64,000 bases of DNA from Hydrogenophaga intermedia (GTDB taxonomy: Bacteria > Pseudomonadota > Gammaproteobacteria > Burkholderiales > Burkholderiaceae_C). The stretch covers positions 155,579 to 219,578 of the forward strand of contig NZ_JAMBNO010000004.1 in the NCBI RefSeq assembly GCF_023715105.1. Reading direction: 5' to 3'. Numbering within the stretch: the first letter of the stretch is position 1; each line of letters opens with the position of its first letter. The notes beneath the pieces were generated by a model, which saw only the letters and a list, made by a program, of their open reading frames with translations, did no database searches and was not told where the DNA came from. Below, in pieces: positions 48,899 to 57,268 of the stretch. The position numbers were made by a program, and so were the translations under genes.

Positions 48899-50086
48899 TC
48901 ACTGGATCCAGAGGCGGATCGCGTCCCAGGCGCGGCCGAAAATGCCCGCTTCCTCGACGGTTTCGAGAACCGTCAGCGGCACTTCCACCACGGGCTGCCC
49001 GGCGGCCGTGGTCACCCGCAGGGTGCCGATTGCCTGCCCTTTCTGCAGCGGGGCGACCAGCGGCTCGGGTCGCACCACCTCGGACTTCAGCCGCGCACCT
49101 TCGCCGGCCGGCACCGACACCACGACCCCTTCGACGCGGCCCAGCTTGGCCGTTTCGGCCTTGCCTTTCCAGACGCGGGGTTCGGCCGCGGGTTGATCGG
49201 CGGCCAGCAGGCGAACGGTATCAAAGGCCGTGTAGCCCCAGTTGAGCAATTTCTGGGTCTCGGCCGCGCGCGCGTTCTCGCTGGCAGCCCCGAGCATCAC
49301 CGACAGCAGACGGCGCTGCCCCGCCGGCCCATCGCCCAGGCCGGGCACCGGGCGGCGCGCGGTGGCCACCAGACAGTAGCCTGCGGCGTTGGTGTGGCCG
49401 GTCTTCAGGCCGTCCACCGTCGGGTCACGGAACAGCAACAGGTTGCGGTTGGTGTCGTTGCTGGCGGGCGTGCCGGGGTAGCGGTAGCGCTGGATGGCGT
49501 AGTAGCCGACGTACTGCGGAAAGTCATTCATGAGGCGCGTCGCCAGCGTGGCCAGGTCGCGCGCCGTGGTGGTGTGGCCGGCTTCGGTCAACCCCTCGGG
49601 GTTGCGGTAGCTCGTGGCGTTCATGCCCAGCGCCTTGGCCTGCTGGTTCATCAGCTCGACAAAACGCTCCACCGAGCCGGCCACGCCTTCGGCCAGGGCC
49701 ACGGTGGCGTCGTTGCCCGACTGCACGATCATGCCCTTGATGAGGTCCTCGACCGACACCTGCATCTTGGGGTCGATGAACATGCGCGAACCGGGCATCT
49801 TCCAGGCGCGCTCGCTCACACCGAAGGTCTGCGTGAGGCTGATCTTGCCGGCACGCAAGGCGTCGAACACGATGTAGGCGCTCATGAGCTTGGTGAGCGA
49901 TGCCGGCTCGACCGGCGCGTCCGGCTCCTTGCTGGCAAGCACCTGGCCGGTGGTCACATCGAGCAGCAGGTAGGCCCGGGCCGCAATCTCTGGCGGCTGG
50001 GGCATCTGGGCTGCCGCGCCTGGGTGGAGGCCCAGGCCGAGCATCAGGGAGAAGGTGACAAACAGGGAGCGCAAAAACAGAAACAA
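48899..50086 (-). CDS. dacA: D-alanyl-D-alanine carboxypeptidase (penicillin-binding protein 5/6 type)
   Basis: A 395-residue class C low-mass PBP that trims pentapeptide stems. It has an N-terminal signal peptide (cleavage after GAAAQ), active-site SLTK (SxxK, about residue 64), SGN and KTGHT motifs, a beta-rich PBP5_C domain and a C-terminal amphipathic membrane anchor (GIFGRAWDAIRLWIQ). No ATG fits; TTG at 50086 with AGGA 7 nt upstream is the best start. It lies upstream of the str promoter on the same strand. Confidence 0.93.
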   Translation of the reverse strand: MFLFLRSLFVTFSLMLGLGLHPGAAAQMPQPPEIAARAYLLLDVTTGQVLASKEPDAPVEPASLTKLMSAYIVFDALRAGKISLTQTFGVSERAWKMPGSRMFIDPKMQVSVEDLIKGMIVQSGNDATVALAEGVAGSVERFVELMNQQAKALGMNATSYRNPEGLTEAGHTTTARDLATLATRLMNDFPQYVGYYAIQRYRYPGTPASNDTNRNLLLFRDPTVDGLKTGHTNAAGYCLVATARRPVPGLGDGPAGQRRLLSVMLGAASENARAAETQKLLNWGYTAFDTVRLLAADQPAAEPRVWKGKAETAKLGRVEGVVVSVPAGEGARLKSEVVRPEPLVAPLQKGQAIGTLRVTTAAGQPVVEVPLTVLETVEEAGIFGRAWDAIRLWIQ

Positions 50087-50129
50087 AACAGGATCCTCGG
50101 TTCAAGAAATCGCGGCCACAGGACGCAGG

Positions 50130-50756
50130 TCAGCTGCGCAGGTGTCGCCAGACCAACTCGCGCAACAGCGGCAACTGGCCATGAAAGAAGTGACCGCCAC
50201 CAGGCACCACCGTGACCGGCAGCACCTGGGGACGGGCCCAGTCCATCACGGCCGACAAGGGCACGGTGTCGTCGAGTTCGCCATGCACGACCAGGGTGCG
50301 CGCATGGAGTTCCTCGGGCAGTGGTGCCAGATTGAAACGGCTGGCCGCCGGCCCGACCAGCACCACCCGGCTCAGGTCCCGGCCCCGGGCATGCAGTTGC
50401 TGCACGGCGTGGCTCACCACGAAACCACCGAACGAGAAGCCAGCCAGCACGAGCGGGCCCTCGGGTGCTTCGGCCTGCACCACGGCCATCAGGTCACCGA
50501 GTTCGCCCCGCCCCTCGTCGTAGACGCCTTCGCTGCGACCCACACCGCGAAAATTGAAGCGCACCGCCTTCAAGCCGGCCAGCACCGCGGCTCGCGCCAG
50601 CGTCTGTACCACCTTGTTGGTCAGGGTGCCGCCGTGCAGCGGATGCGGATGGGCGATCACGGCGCATCCGCTCGCCGGCGCTTCGGGGCGATCGATCGCC
50701 ACCTCGAGGGCGCCCGATGGCCCCGCCAGCAAATGCAGTTCGGTCTGCGCGTTCAC
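50130..50756 (-). CDS. alpha/beta hydrolase
   Basis: A 208-residue serine hydrolase of the small dienelactone-hydrolase-like group: HPHPLHGGTLTNKVV near the N-terminus, nucleophile GFSFGGF, Asp in HGELDDTVP and His in GGGHFFHG. The GTG at 50756 begins one base after the stop of the [2Fe-2S] gene, so translation is coupled. A serine esterase of unknown substrate. Confidence 0.87.
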   Translation of the reverse strand: MNAQTELHLLAGPSGALEVAIDRPEAPASGCAVIAHPHPLHGGTLTNKVVQTLARAAVLAGLKAVRFNFRGVGRSEGVYDEGRGELGDLMAVVQAEAPEGPLVLAGFSFGGFVVSHAVQQLHARGRDLSRVVLVGPAASRFNLAPLPEELHARTLVVHGELDDTVPLSAVMDWARPQVLPVTVVPGGGHFFHGQLPLLRELVWRHLRS

Positions 50757-50757
50757 C

Positions 50758-51111
50758 TCAGCGGCCCACGTCGGGCGGCGTGAGCAGCCGCTCGACCACC
50801 ACACCATCTCGCAGGTGGGACTGCACGATCTCGTCGATGTCGTGCTGGTCCACATAGCTGTACCAGACGGCCTCGGGGTAGACGACCGCGATCGGCCCGC
50901 CTGCGCAGCGATCCAGGCAACCCGCGCGGTTGACGCGCACGCCACCGGGGCCCAGCAGGCCAAGCGCCTTGGCTTGCGACTTGCATCGCGCAAAGGCCGC
51001 TTCGGCCTGGTGATCAGCGCAGCAGGCCTCGCCGCCTTCGCGCTGGTTGAGACAAAAGAAGATGTGGCGCCGGTAGTAGGACTTCGGCGCGGGCGTGGCG
51101 GACTCGGACAT
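50758..51111 (-). CDS. thioredoxin-like [2Fe-2S] ferredoxin
   Basis: A 117-residue protein with the four-cysteine pattern of the thioredoxin-fold ferredoxins: HIFFCLNQREGGEACC in the first half and RAGCLDRCAGGP in the second. A single-electron carrier of unknown partner, coupled to the hydrolase by adjacent stop and start. Confidence 0.9.
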   Translation of the reverse strand: MSESATPAPKSYYRRHIFFCLNQREGGEACCADHQAEAAFARCKSQAKALGLLGPGGVRVNRAGCLDRCAGGPIAVVYPEAVWYSYVDQHDIDEIVQSHLRDGVVVERLLTPPDVGR

Positions 51112-51121
51112 GCCCCCGATT

Positions 51122-52225
51122 CTAGGACCGCCCCTCGTCGCGGGGCGAAGGGCGCGCTACCGCGTACAGGCCGAACGCAATGGCCGCGTAGGGCCACAGC
51201 CACCCCAGCCATTGGGATACGCCATGAAAGCGGATGAAACGGCCCTGCTCCCAGACCTCGATCGCCTGCGCGAAATAGGGCACTTCCGGTGCGCGGTTGA
51301 GCAGCGACAGCGACACCCCGAGGCACAGCAGCATCAGCGCGTGGCACAGCCGCCGGGTGAGCGGCGCGCACAACGCGGCCAGCAGCGCCGCCCCGACCAA
51401 GCCCGCCACCACGGGCTCGGTGGCCCAGGACCAGGCGTGCACCGGACCGTAGGTGAGCGCGCCGGACAGTCCGCCCACCATCCAGGCCGCCGCGAGGAAG
51501 ACGGCCGCAAACACGATCCGACGCCACCAGCCACGCATGTCGCCGTAGGCCATCAGCAGCGGGGCCAGCAGGCTCAGCGCGACACAGAACGCCTCGGTCA
51601 ACGGGCTGAGGGGCGCATCAGGCAACCCGGGCGCCGGCAGCCAGGCGATGAAAGGCGTGTCCCACCACCATTCGGCCAACGCCTGGGCCAGTGGCTCCCA
51701 GGCCTGGCCCAGGCCGAAGGGCACCGACAACGGATAGAGCAGGGCCAACGGCCAGATCGCCAGCAGAACGAGGCTGCCGTGCGCCCCCGGGGCGAACCAC
51801 GCCTCGCGCCAGCGTCCCCAGTGCTGCAAGGCCCCGCCACGGCCCACCAGCCAGCCCAGCGCGGCGCCCACCAGACCGCCCAGCGTGTTGAGCGCAAAGT
51901 CCACGTTCGACGGCACGCGCACCAGCAGGTAGGTCTGCGCGCTCTCGATGCCGGCCGACAACAACATCGGCAACCCCGCGCCCAGCCACCACACGCCCTG
52001 GCGCCAGCCCAGGCGCAGCGCAGCCACCGCCATCAGGAAGCCGAGCGGCACATAGCCGAGGAAATTGGCGTAGAGGTCGAAGGCTGTCCAGTACTGGGGC
52101 CAGGGGGCATCCAGCCAGGACCAGGCCTGCACACCCTGCACCCGCCAGCCCGTGAATGGGTAGAGGCTGGCGTAGAGGATGAGCCCGGCATAAAGCAGGG
52201 CCAGTGGCCAGGCGGACGTGCGCAT
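51122..52225 (-). CDS. VanZ-family integral membrane protein
   Basis: A 367-residue membrane protein with about nine hydrophobic helices. The first half shows the VanZ-like pattern (YASLYPFTGW, NFLGYVPLGFLMA, SAGIESAQTYL, SNVDFALNTLGGLVGA). The second half is a further set of helices. Unknown function. VanZ homologues are linked to teicoplanin resistance in enterococci but the wider family is uncharacterised. Confidence 0.85.
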   Translation of the reverse strand: MRTSAWPLALLYAGLILYASLYPFTGWRVQGVQAWSWLDAPWPQYWTAFDLYANFLGYVPLGFLMAVAALRLGWRQGVWWLGAGLPMLLSAGIESAQTYLLVRVPSNVDFALNTLGGLVGAALGWLVGRGGALQHWGRWREAWFAPGAHGSLVLLAIWPLALLYPLSVPFGLGQAWEPLAQALAEWWWDTPFIAWLPAPGLPDAPLSPLTEAFCVALSLLAPLLMAYGDMRGWWRRIVFAAVFLAAAWMVGGLSGALTYGPVHAWSWATEPVVAGLVGAALLAALCAPLTRRLCHALMLLCLGVSLSLLNRAPEVPYFAQAIEVWEQGRFIRFHGVSQWLGWLWPYAAIAFGLYAVARPSPRDEGRS

Positions 52226-52244
52226 CGACCTGCCTCCACCCGCC

Positions 52245-52673
52245 TCAGAAAGGCTTCACCACCACCAGCACCACGGCGATCACGAGCAGCAGCACGGGCA
52301 GCTCGTTGAACCAGCGGTACCAGACGTGTGAACGTCGGCTCTGACCCGCCACGAACCGACGCAGCATCCCCGCGCAGGCATGGTGGTAGCCCACCGCCAG
52401 CAACACCACCAGCAGCTTGGCGTGCATCCACCCGTTGCCCGGACCGCGGCCGATGCCGTAACCCCACCACAGCCACAGCCCGAGCGCGATGGCGGGCACA
52501 GCCAGCAAGGTGGTGAAGCGCAGCAGCTTGCGCGCCATCAACAGCAGGCGCTCGCGCTCGGCCACGCTCTCAGGCGGCACCATGGCGAGGTTGACGAAGA
52601 TGCGTGGCAGGTAGAACAAGCCGGCAAACCAGCTCGCCACGAAGACGATGTGAAAGGCTTTGACCCAGAGCAT
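52245..52673 (-). CDS. hemJ: protoporphyrinogen IX oxidase HemJ (CopD-like membrane protein)
   Basis: A 142-residue four-helix inner-membrane protein with the HemJ pattern: MLWVKAFHIVFVASWFAGLFYLPRIF (first conserved His), WMHAKLLVVLLAVGYHH (HxK), WYRWFNELPVLLLV and a VVVKPF C-terminus. HemJ oxidises protoporphyrinogen IX in haem synthesis using the respiratory chain. ATG 52673 is the conserved start; an upstream in-frame ATG adds 23 poor residues. Confidence 0.92.
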   Translation of the reverse strand: MLWVKAFHIVFVASWFAGLFYLPRIFVNLAMVPPESVAERERLLLMARKLLRFTTLLAVPAIALGLWLWWGYGIGRGPGNGWMHAKLLVVLLAVGYHHACAGMLRRFVAGQSRRSHVWYRWFNELPVLLLVIAVVLVVVKPF

Positions 52674-52725
52674 GGGGGCAGTGTATGGCCATGCTTGCGC
52701 ACACGCGCCCTGGTTGCGCACAGGC

Positions 52726-52752
52726 AAAAAAAACCCGGCCATGGGCCGGGTT
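52726..52752 (-). terminator. rho-independent terminator (minus strand)
   Basis: AACCCGGCC/GGCCGGGTT, loop ATG, followed on the minus strand by eight T residues. It isolates hemJ from transcription arriving from the T3SS remnant. Confidence 0.8.
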
Positions 52753-52861
52753 GGGAAGCCTTTTTGCTGTCACACACTAAGGCACCCGCTCAGGGAGGAA
52801 AAGCGGGGGGAACCTTGCGGCTCCCGCCTGAAGTCTATCCCACTTTTCAGCGTCAAACAAA

Positions 52862-52889
52862 GCGCCCCTGTCAGTATTGACAGGGGCGC
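52862..52889 (-). terminator. strong hairpin terminator after the sctN remnant
   Basis: GCGCCCCTGTCA-GTAT-TGACAGGGGCGC is a perfect 12-bp stem. On the minus strand it is followed by TTTGTTTG. It lies 140 bp beyond the sctN stop. Between 52674 and 53028 I see no gene, only this and the terminator at 52726. Confidence 0.75.
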
Positions 52890-53028
52890 GTCAGGCAAAC
52901 GGCCGAGGTCAGACGGCCTAGGCGGGGGCCCCGCGAGGGGGTCGTGGGTGATCGGTCGACGCGCGCGCCGCCGGGAGTTTCGTGGTGGATGGGCGCTGTG
53001 GATCAGCGCGGTGATCAAGGCTGACGAT

Positions 53029-53433
53029 TCAGCGCGCCGCCAGGGCGCGCAGGCGGCTGAGCGCCTCATCAAAACCGCAGTGTTCGTGCGTTCCCTGACG
53101 CAGATAGGCCAGGATGGCCTCGCGGCTGTCGATGGCCTGATCGGCCACACGGTCGGCGCCCTTCTTGTATTCGCCCACCTTGAGCAGGAGCTCGATCTCT
53201 TCGTACTTGGCGAGCAATTCGCGAACGCGGCCGGCGGCGGCCTTGTGTTCCGGGGTCACCAGTGCGCCCATGACGCGCGACGCTGAGGCCAGCACGTCGA
53301 TCGCGGGATAGTGGTTCATGGCGCCAAGCTTGCGCGACAGCACGATGTGGCCATCGAGAATCGAGCGCGTCTCATCGGCCACCGGCTCGGTCATGTCATC
53401 GCCCTCCACGAGAACCGTATATGTGATCACCAC
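53029..53433 (-). pseudogene. sctN: type III secretion ATPase SctN, C-terminal fragment
   Basis: Only about the last 130 residues of an approx. 440-residue T3SS ATPase remain, from [10 protein letters not shown] onward, with the intact family sequence [12 protein letters not shown] and [11 protein letters not shown] and a complete C-terminal stalk-contact helical domain ([15 protein letters not shown]). Walker A and most of the catalytic domain are missing. The frame extends a few codons into unrelated sequence to a GTG. Similarity is to YscN/EscN-type SctN rather than flagellar FliI. It is non-functional as an ATPase. Confidence 0.88.
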
Positions 53434-53545
53434 CTCGGGCGAGCGAATCGCGCCCGGCGGTCAGATCGACGGGAAAGTGTTGACAGCCATCGGTGCGCAG
53501 GAAGTGGTGTTTGCCGACGGACTGCGTGTCCGTTTCCATCCCTGA
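53414..53545 (+). pseudogene. sctD: type III secretion ring protein SctD, C-terminal fragment
   Basis: About 43 codons remain, beginning [16 protein letters not shown] and ending in FADGLRVRFHP. The pattern (Y-x-x-x-x-SGER-x-x-x-G, then a short beta strand and a charged end) matches SctD/YscD periplasmic C-termini. The 5' end abuts the sctN fragment on the opposite strand. No start codon of its own can be assigned. The next gene lies 9 bp on with AGGAG overlapping this stop. Confidence 0.6.
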
Positions 53546-53554
53546 GGAGAACGC

Positions 53555-53884
53555 ATGAGGACATTCCAGCTCTCGCTGACGCCTGAACAGCACGACGTGC
53601 TGGCCGCCTGGCTGCCCGACGACCACGAGGCCAGTCTGGCCTTGCTGGGGCGCTTGAAGGAACACGCCCGATGGGGCCAGCAGCGGCCGCAGGACAAGGA
53701 CACGTTCGCGCAACTGCGCGCCATGGAAACCGCCGCGACCGCTGCACTGTGGGTGCTGCAACGGCTGCCACCGACCATGCACCAGAAATCACAGCTCGAC
53801 ACCGCGGTGCGTGTCGACAAAACCAGCATGCGCCCACCGCACCCCGCTTCGGCGCATCCACACCTTCCCCCACAGACGTCCTAA
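53555..53884 (+). CDS. hypothetical T3SS protein at the sctE position
   Basis: A 109-residue protein with a good Shine-Dalgarno (AGGAG, 7 nt). The first 85 residues look all-helical (ASLALLGRLKEHARW, AMETAATAALWVLQRL), the last 25 are Pro/His-rich. It lies between sctD and sctF, where YscE/CdsE-type needle chaperones are encoded in other systems. Sequence identity to YscE is not evident by eye, so the assignment is positional. Confidence 0.6.
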   Translation: MRTFQLSLTPEQHDVLAAWLPDDHEASLALLGRLKEHARWGQQRPQDKDTFAQLRAMETAATAALWVLQRLPPTMHQKSQLDTAVRVDKTSMRPPHPASAHPHLPPQTS

Positions 53885-53899
53885 CACCCAGGAGGCACC

Positions 53900-54133
53900 A
53901 TGCCAGGACTCAGTCTCGGAGAACTGTTCGACAACGTCAGCCCCGTCATGGAAGCGTCGGAGCTGGAGTTGCGCGACAACATGTCCGTCATCGCCAAAGG
54001 TGACGAGGTCTCGAACACGGACCTGCTCATGTACCAATATCAATTGGGCATCAACAGCCTGACCGCGTCCATCGCCAGCTCGGTGTGCAAGGAGCGGCTG
54101 GATACGCTCAAGGCCGTGGTGCAGAAGTTCTAG
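53900..54133 (+). CDS. sctF: type III secretion needle protein SctF
   Basis: A 77-residue small helical-hairpin protein with needle-family features: Gly/Asp/Asn start, central SNTDLLMYQYQLGINSL and C-terminal helix ending LDTLKAVVQKF (compare IIQNF/IIAKI ends of PrgI/SsaG). It is intact and has AGGAGG upstream, though the secretion machine needed to export it is absent here. One Cys is in the penultimate helix. Confidence 0.82.
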   Translation: MPGLSLGELFDNVSPVMEASELELRDNMSVIAKGDEVSNTDLLMYQYQLGINSLTASIASSVCKERLDTLKAVVQKF

Positions 54134-54229
54134 GGCGCCGTGGTTCGAGGGCTTGTCTGCACCGGAAGCAACGGTTACAGACACCCATCGTGCTGCGCAC
54201 GGAGCGGGCAGCCCCGCCCGCACGGGCCT

Positions 54230-54982
54230 TCAGGTGCGGTGCGGCGATCGGGCCTGCGTCACCGCAGCGATCGCGGCGGTGCGGCTGCTGACCTGCAGCG
54301 CGGAAAAGATGGCCGCGAGATGGCTCTTGACCGTTCCCATGGCCATGCCCAGTTCGCGGCAGATCAGCTTGTTGCTGTTGCCCTTCATGAGCTGCGCCAG
54401 TACTTCCTGCTGGCGCGCCGTCAGGCGGCTGGTGAGCTCGTTGCGTTGGCCGACATGGAGCGCCGCCGGAGCTGCGGCTCGGCGCAGGTCGGCGGCGGAC
54501 TCGGCCATGAAGATGGCATCGGGCGAAACATACGTGCCGCCATCGAGCACCAGTTGCAGCGCGCTGGTCAGCAGGCGGCTGCTCACCTTCTTCGACAGAT
54601 AGCCATTGACCCCATGGCGAAGCGCTTCGCGCATGGAAGAACCGCTCTCGCGGTTGCTCACCATGACGATCTTCAACTCGGGCTGACGCCGCCTGAGCGT
54701 CGCAAAATCGTCGGCGCTCCATGACGGCAGGAGATCCTCGTCGAGCAATATCAGGTCGAGGTGGCTGGCCTCTTGGCAACGCGCCGCAACGCGCTCCCAG
54801 CATTCGGCCTCTTCGACCTGCAGGGACCTGCCCAGAAGCTTCAAGGTCGTCTTGAGCCCTTCGCGGATGAGGGCGGTTTCGTCGACGATCAACACGCGCA
54901 GCGGTTGATCGTCCGGTGCGTCATTGGGCGCGGGCCGAGCGCTCATCAGGGCGCTCAAGGCGGGGGAAACATCCAGTGCCAT
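54230..54982 (-). CDS. LuxR-type response regulator
   Basis: A 250-residue regulator with a 25-residue N-terminal extension, receiver (VLIVDETALIREGL; phosphoacceptor in LILLDEDLLPSW; Ser in MVSNRE; Lys in YLSKKV) and LuxR HTH (LTARQQEVLAQLMKGNSNK ... MGTVKSHLAAIFSAL). AGGAG precedes the ATG. It converges on the sctF remnant across 96 bp and no kinase is nearby. It may be the former regulator of the T3SS island, by position only. Confidence 0.87.
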   Translation of the reverse strand: MALDVSPALSALMSARPAPNDAPDDQPLRVLIVDETALIREGLKTTLKLLGRSLQVEEAECWERVAARCQEASHLDLILLDEDLLPSWSADDFATLRRRQPELKIVMVSNRESGSSMREALRHGVNGYLSKKVSSRLLTSALQLVLDGGTYVSPDAIFMAESAADLRRAAAPAALHVGQRNELTSRLTARQQEVLAQLMKGNSNKLICRELGMAMGTVKSHLAAIFSALQVSSRTAAIAAVTQARSPHRT

Positions 54983-55244
54983 GTAGATCTCCTGGGCAAC
55001 ACGCTCCCTGTGCAGGTGAAATTCTTGTTTTGCAGCGAGGTGATTCTTGAAGTGAACGCCTGTTCGCCGAATACGCTGGCTGCAGTAATTCCTAGTCCCG
55101 AAGGACGATGAGCGGTTGCCTCCGCCGAAAGTCGGTCAGACGTGTAGCGCAGGTGACAGCCGATGCCCCAGGCGGCGTGGCGCCGTGCGGATCAACAGCG
55201 GGATCGATCCGCGCAGGCAGGTTGCGCAGGTGGCCCTCTGTCCG

Positions 55245-56522
55245 TCAGCGCAGCCGCTGCACCTGCAGCGCGCTGACGCCACCAGCGCCATTGCCCCAGG
55301 CCTGTCGCACGTGGCTGGCCACGGCGGCGATCTCGTCGTCGCTGAGCTGGCTGCGAAACGGCGGCATGCCCCAAGGGCGCGGGTGCGCCGTGGTGGTGGG
55401 GCCATAGCCACCGTCGAGCACCCAGCGCACCAGGTTCACCGGCGACGCCTGCGTGACGGCGCGGTTGCCCGCCAGTGGCGGGAAGGCCCAGGGGCCGTCC
55501 AACGGCGCGCCCTCGGCCCACGCGCCCTCGCCCTGCTTGCCGTGGCATTGCGCGCAGTGCTGCTCGTACACGCGCGCGCCCTGCAGCAGCACGCGCGGCT
55601 CGGCAGGCACGTCATCGCGCGGCTGCGGCACCACGGGCAGATCCTTCAGGTAAGCGGCGATGGCGCGCAGTTCGGCCTCGGGCAGGTGCTGCGTGCCGTG
55701 ACGAACGACCTCGGCCATCGGGCCGCTCACGGCGGCCCGGTCGGTGCGACCGTCGCGCAGCAGGCGCACGATGTCCTCCGTGGACCAGGCTTGCACGCCA
55801 GCCTCGCCCGGGTCGAGCAGCGACGGTGCCCACCACGCGCCATCGGGCATGGGGCCGCCCGCCAGCGCCTCACCAGGGCCTTCGAGAACGCCCGGCGCGC
55901 GGTGGCAAGCCGCGCAGTGCGCCACGCCCTGCACCCACCAGGCGCCGCGGTTCAACTCGGCGCTGCGCGTCGGCTCGTCGCGCTGCTCGCCGGGCGCGAA
56001 GTGCAGCACGCGCCAGGCCGCCAGCGCCAGCGGCTGGTCGTACGGGAAGCGCAGGCGGTGCGGCTCGCGCGCGCGCTCCACCGGTGCCAGCGTTCCCAGG
56101 TAAGCAAACAGCGCGTCGGTGTCGGCGCGCGCCAGGCGCGTGGTGTGCAGGTAGGGAAACGCGGGGTAGAGCAGGCGGCCGTCGCGCGACTGGCCGTGGT
56201 GCAGGGCGCGGTGGAACTCGGCAGCGCTCCAGCCGCCCAGGCCGCTGGCGTGCGGGGTGAGGTTGCTGCTCACGATGGCGCCAAAGCGCGTCTGCACCGC
56301 GTGTCCACCGGCCCAGGGCTCGCCGCCTTTCGCGGTGTGGCAGGCCATGCAGTTGCCGGCGCGGGCGAGTAGTTCACCGCGCGCAATCAACGCCGGTGTG
56401 GGGGTCAGTTCGGGCGCCTGCACCAGCGGCACGGGGCGCAACTCGCGCCACACGGCCCACGCAAACGCCAGGCCCGCGAGCAAGATCAAACCCAGCGCGA
56501 TCGACAGCAGGCGGCGCGTCAT
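55245..56522 (-). CDS. tri-haem cytochrome c (alcohol/aldehyde-dehydrogenase cytochrome-subunit type)
   Basis: A 425-residue membrane-anchored cytochrome with an N-terminal helix (RLLSIALGLILLAGLAFAWA) and three CxxCH haem sites: NCMACHT (about 60), HCAACHR (about 207) and HCAQCHG (about 328). This matches the electron-accepting subunits of quinoprotein dehydrogenases or IorAB-type hydroxylases. No dehydrogenase is adjacent. Its ATG overlaps the stop of the upstream dihaem cytochrome (ATGA). Confidence 0.9.
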   Translation of the reverse strand: MTRRLLSIALGLILLAGLAFAWAVWRELRPVPLVQAPELTPTPALIARGELLARAGNCMACHTAKGGEPWAGGHAVQTRFGAIVSSNLTPHASGLGGWSAAEFHRALHHGQSRDGRLLYPAFPYLHTTRLARADTDALFAYLGTLAPVERAREPHRLRFPYDQPLALAAWRVLHFAPGEQRDEPTRSAELNRGAWWVQGVAHCAACHRAPGVLEGPGEALAGGPMPDGAWWAPSLLDPGEAGVQAWSTEDIVRLLRDGRTDRAAVSGPMAEVVRHGTQHLPEAELRAIAAYLKDLPVVPQPRDDVPAEPRVLLQGARVYEQHCAQCHGKQGEGAWAEGAPLDGPWAFPPLAGNRAVTQASPVNLVRWVLDGGYGPTTTAHPRPWGMPPFRSQLSDDEIAAVASHVRQAWGNGAGGVSALQVQRLR

Positions 56523-57232
56523 CGCACGCCCCCGAGGTCGCTGCCGCAAGCGATGGGCAAGGGCGCCGGCAGGCGCTCGGCAGGCTTCGGATCGACCGGC
56601 AGCGGCTGCGCGGCGAGCCAGCTCGCCACCGCACTCACGTCCTCGCCGCTGAGCTTCTTCGCCACCTCGGCCATGCAATCGGGCATGCTGGCCTGGCGCA
56701 GTCCGGTCTGCCAGCCGCCGAGCTGGCCGATGAGGTAGTCGCGCGGCAGGCCGAGCAGACCGGGGATGGCGGGCTGCACGCCGGTCATGCGCTCGCCGTG
56801 GCAGCTGTTGCACGACGGCAGGTTCTTCGCCGGATCGCCCACGCGCACCAGCTGTTCGCCGCGCGCGCGCTGCGCCGCCGTGCCCTGCGCGGGCGCCGGT
56901 GGCGGGTAAGGCAGATCGAGCCCGGCGAAATGCGCCGCCATCTCGCGCAGGTAGGCGTCGTCCAGGTGATCGAGCAGGGACGCCATGCCCACGGCCTGGC
57001 GCCGTCCGGCCTGAAAATGGCGCAGCTGGTTGTGCAGGTAGGCCGCGGGCTTGCCCGCAATGCGCGGGAAGTAGCCGTCGGGCGTGGCGCGGCCCTGTTC
57101 GCCGTGGCAGGCGGTGCAGGCCAGCAGGCGCTGCGCCATGGTGTCGGGCACCCGAACGGGGGTGGGAGATGGGCTCTGGGCAGCGGCGGCAGCGGCCCAC
57201 AGCGCTGCGGCGACAATGGCAAGGCGGATCAC
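56519..57232 (-). CDS. di-haem cytochrome c (c4-like)
   Basis: A 237-residue periplasmic cytochrome with signal peptide (cleavage after AAAAAQ) and two haem motifs, ACTACHG and SCNSCHG, each at the start of a c4-like domain. The start is GTG at 57232; no stronger site is seen. Probably feeds electrons between the tri-haem cytochrome and a terminal oxidase. Coupled to the next gene by ATGA. Confidence 0.88.
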   Translation of the reverse strand: MIRLAIVAAALWAAAAAAQSPSPTPVRVPDTMAQRLLACTACHGEQGRATPDGYFPRIAGKPAAYLHNQLRHFQAGRRQAVGMASLLDHLDDAYLREMAAHFAGLDLPYPPPAPAQGTAAQRARGEQLVRVGDPAKNLPSCNSCHGERMTGVQPAIPGLLGLPRDYLIGQLGGWQTGLRQASMPDCMAEVAKKLSGEDVSAVASWLAAQPLPVDPKPAERLPAPLPIACGSDLGGVR

Positions 57233-57268
57233 GTGCCGACCGTATCACAGTGCACCCCGCTGCCGCCC

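Noticed and set aside
53029..53433. Flagellar ATPase FliI fragment
   Set aside because: An sctF needle gene and an sctD-like end lie next to it, and the fragment reads closer to YscN/EscN. No flagellar gene is in the window.
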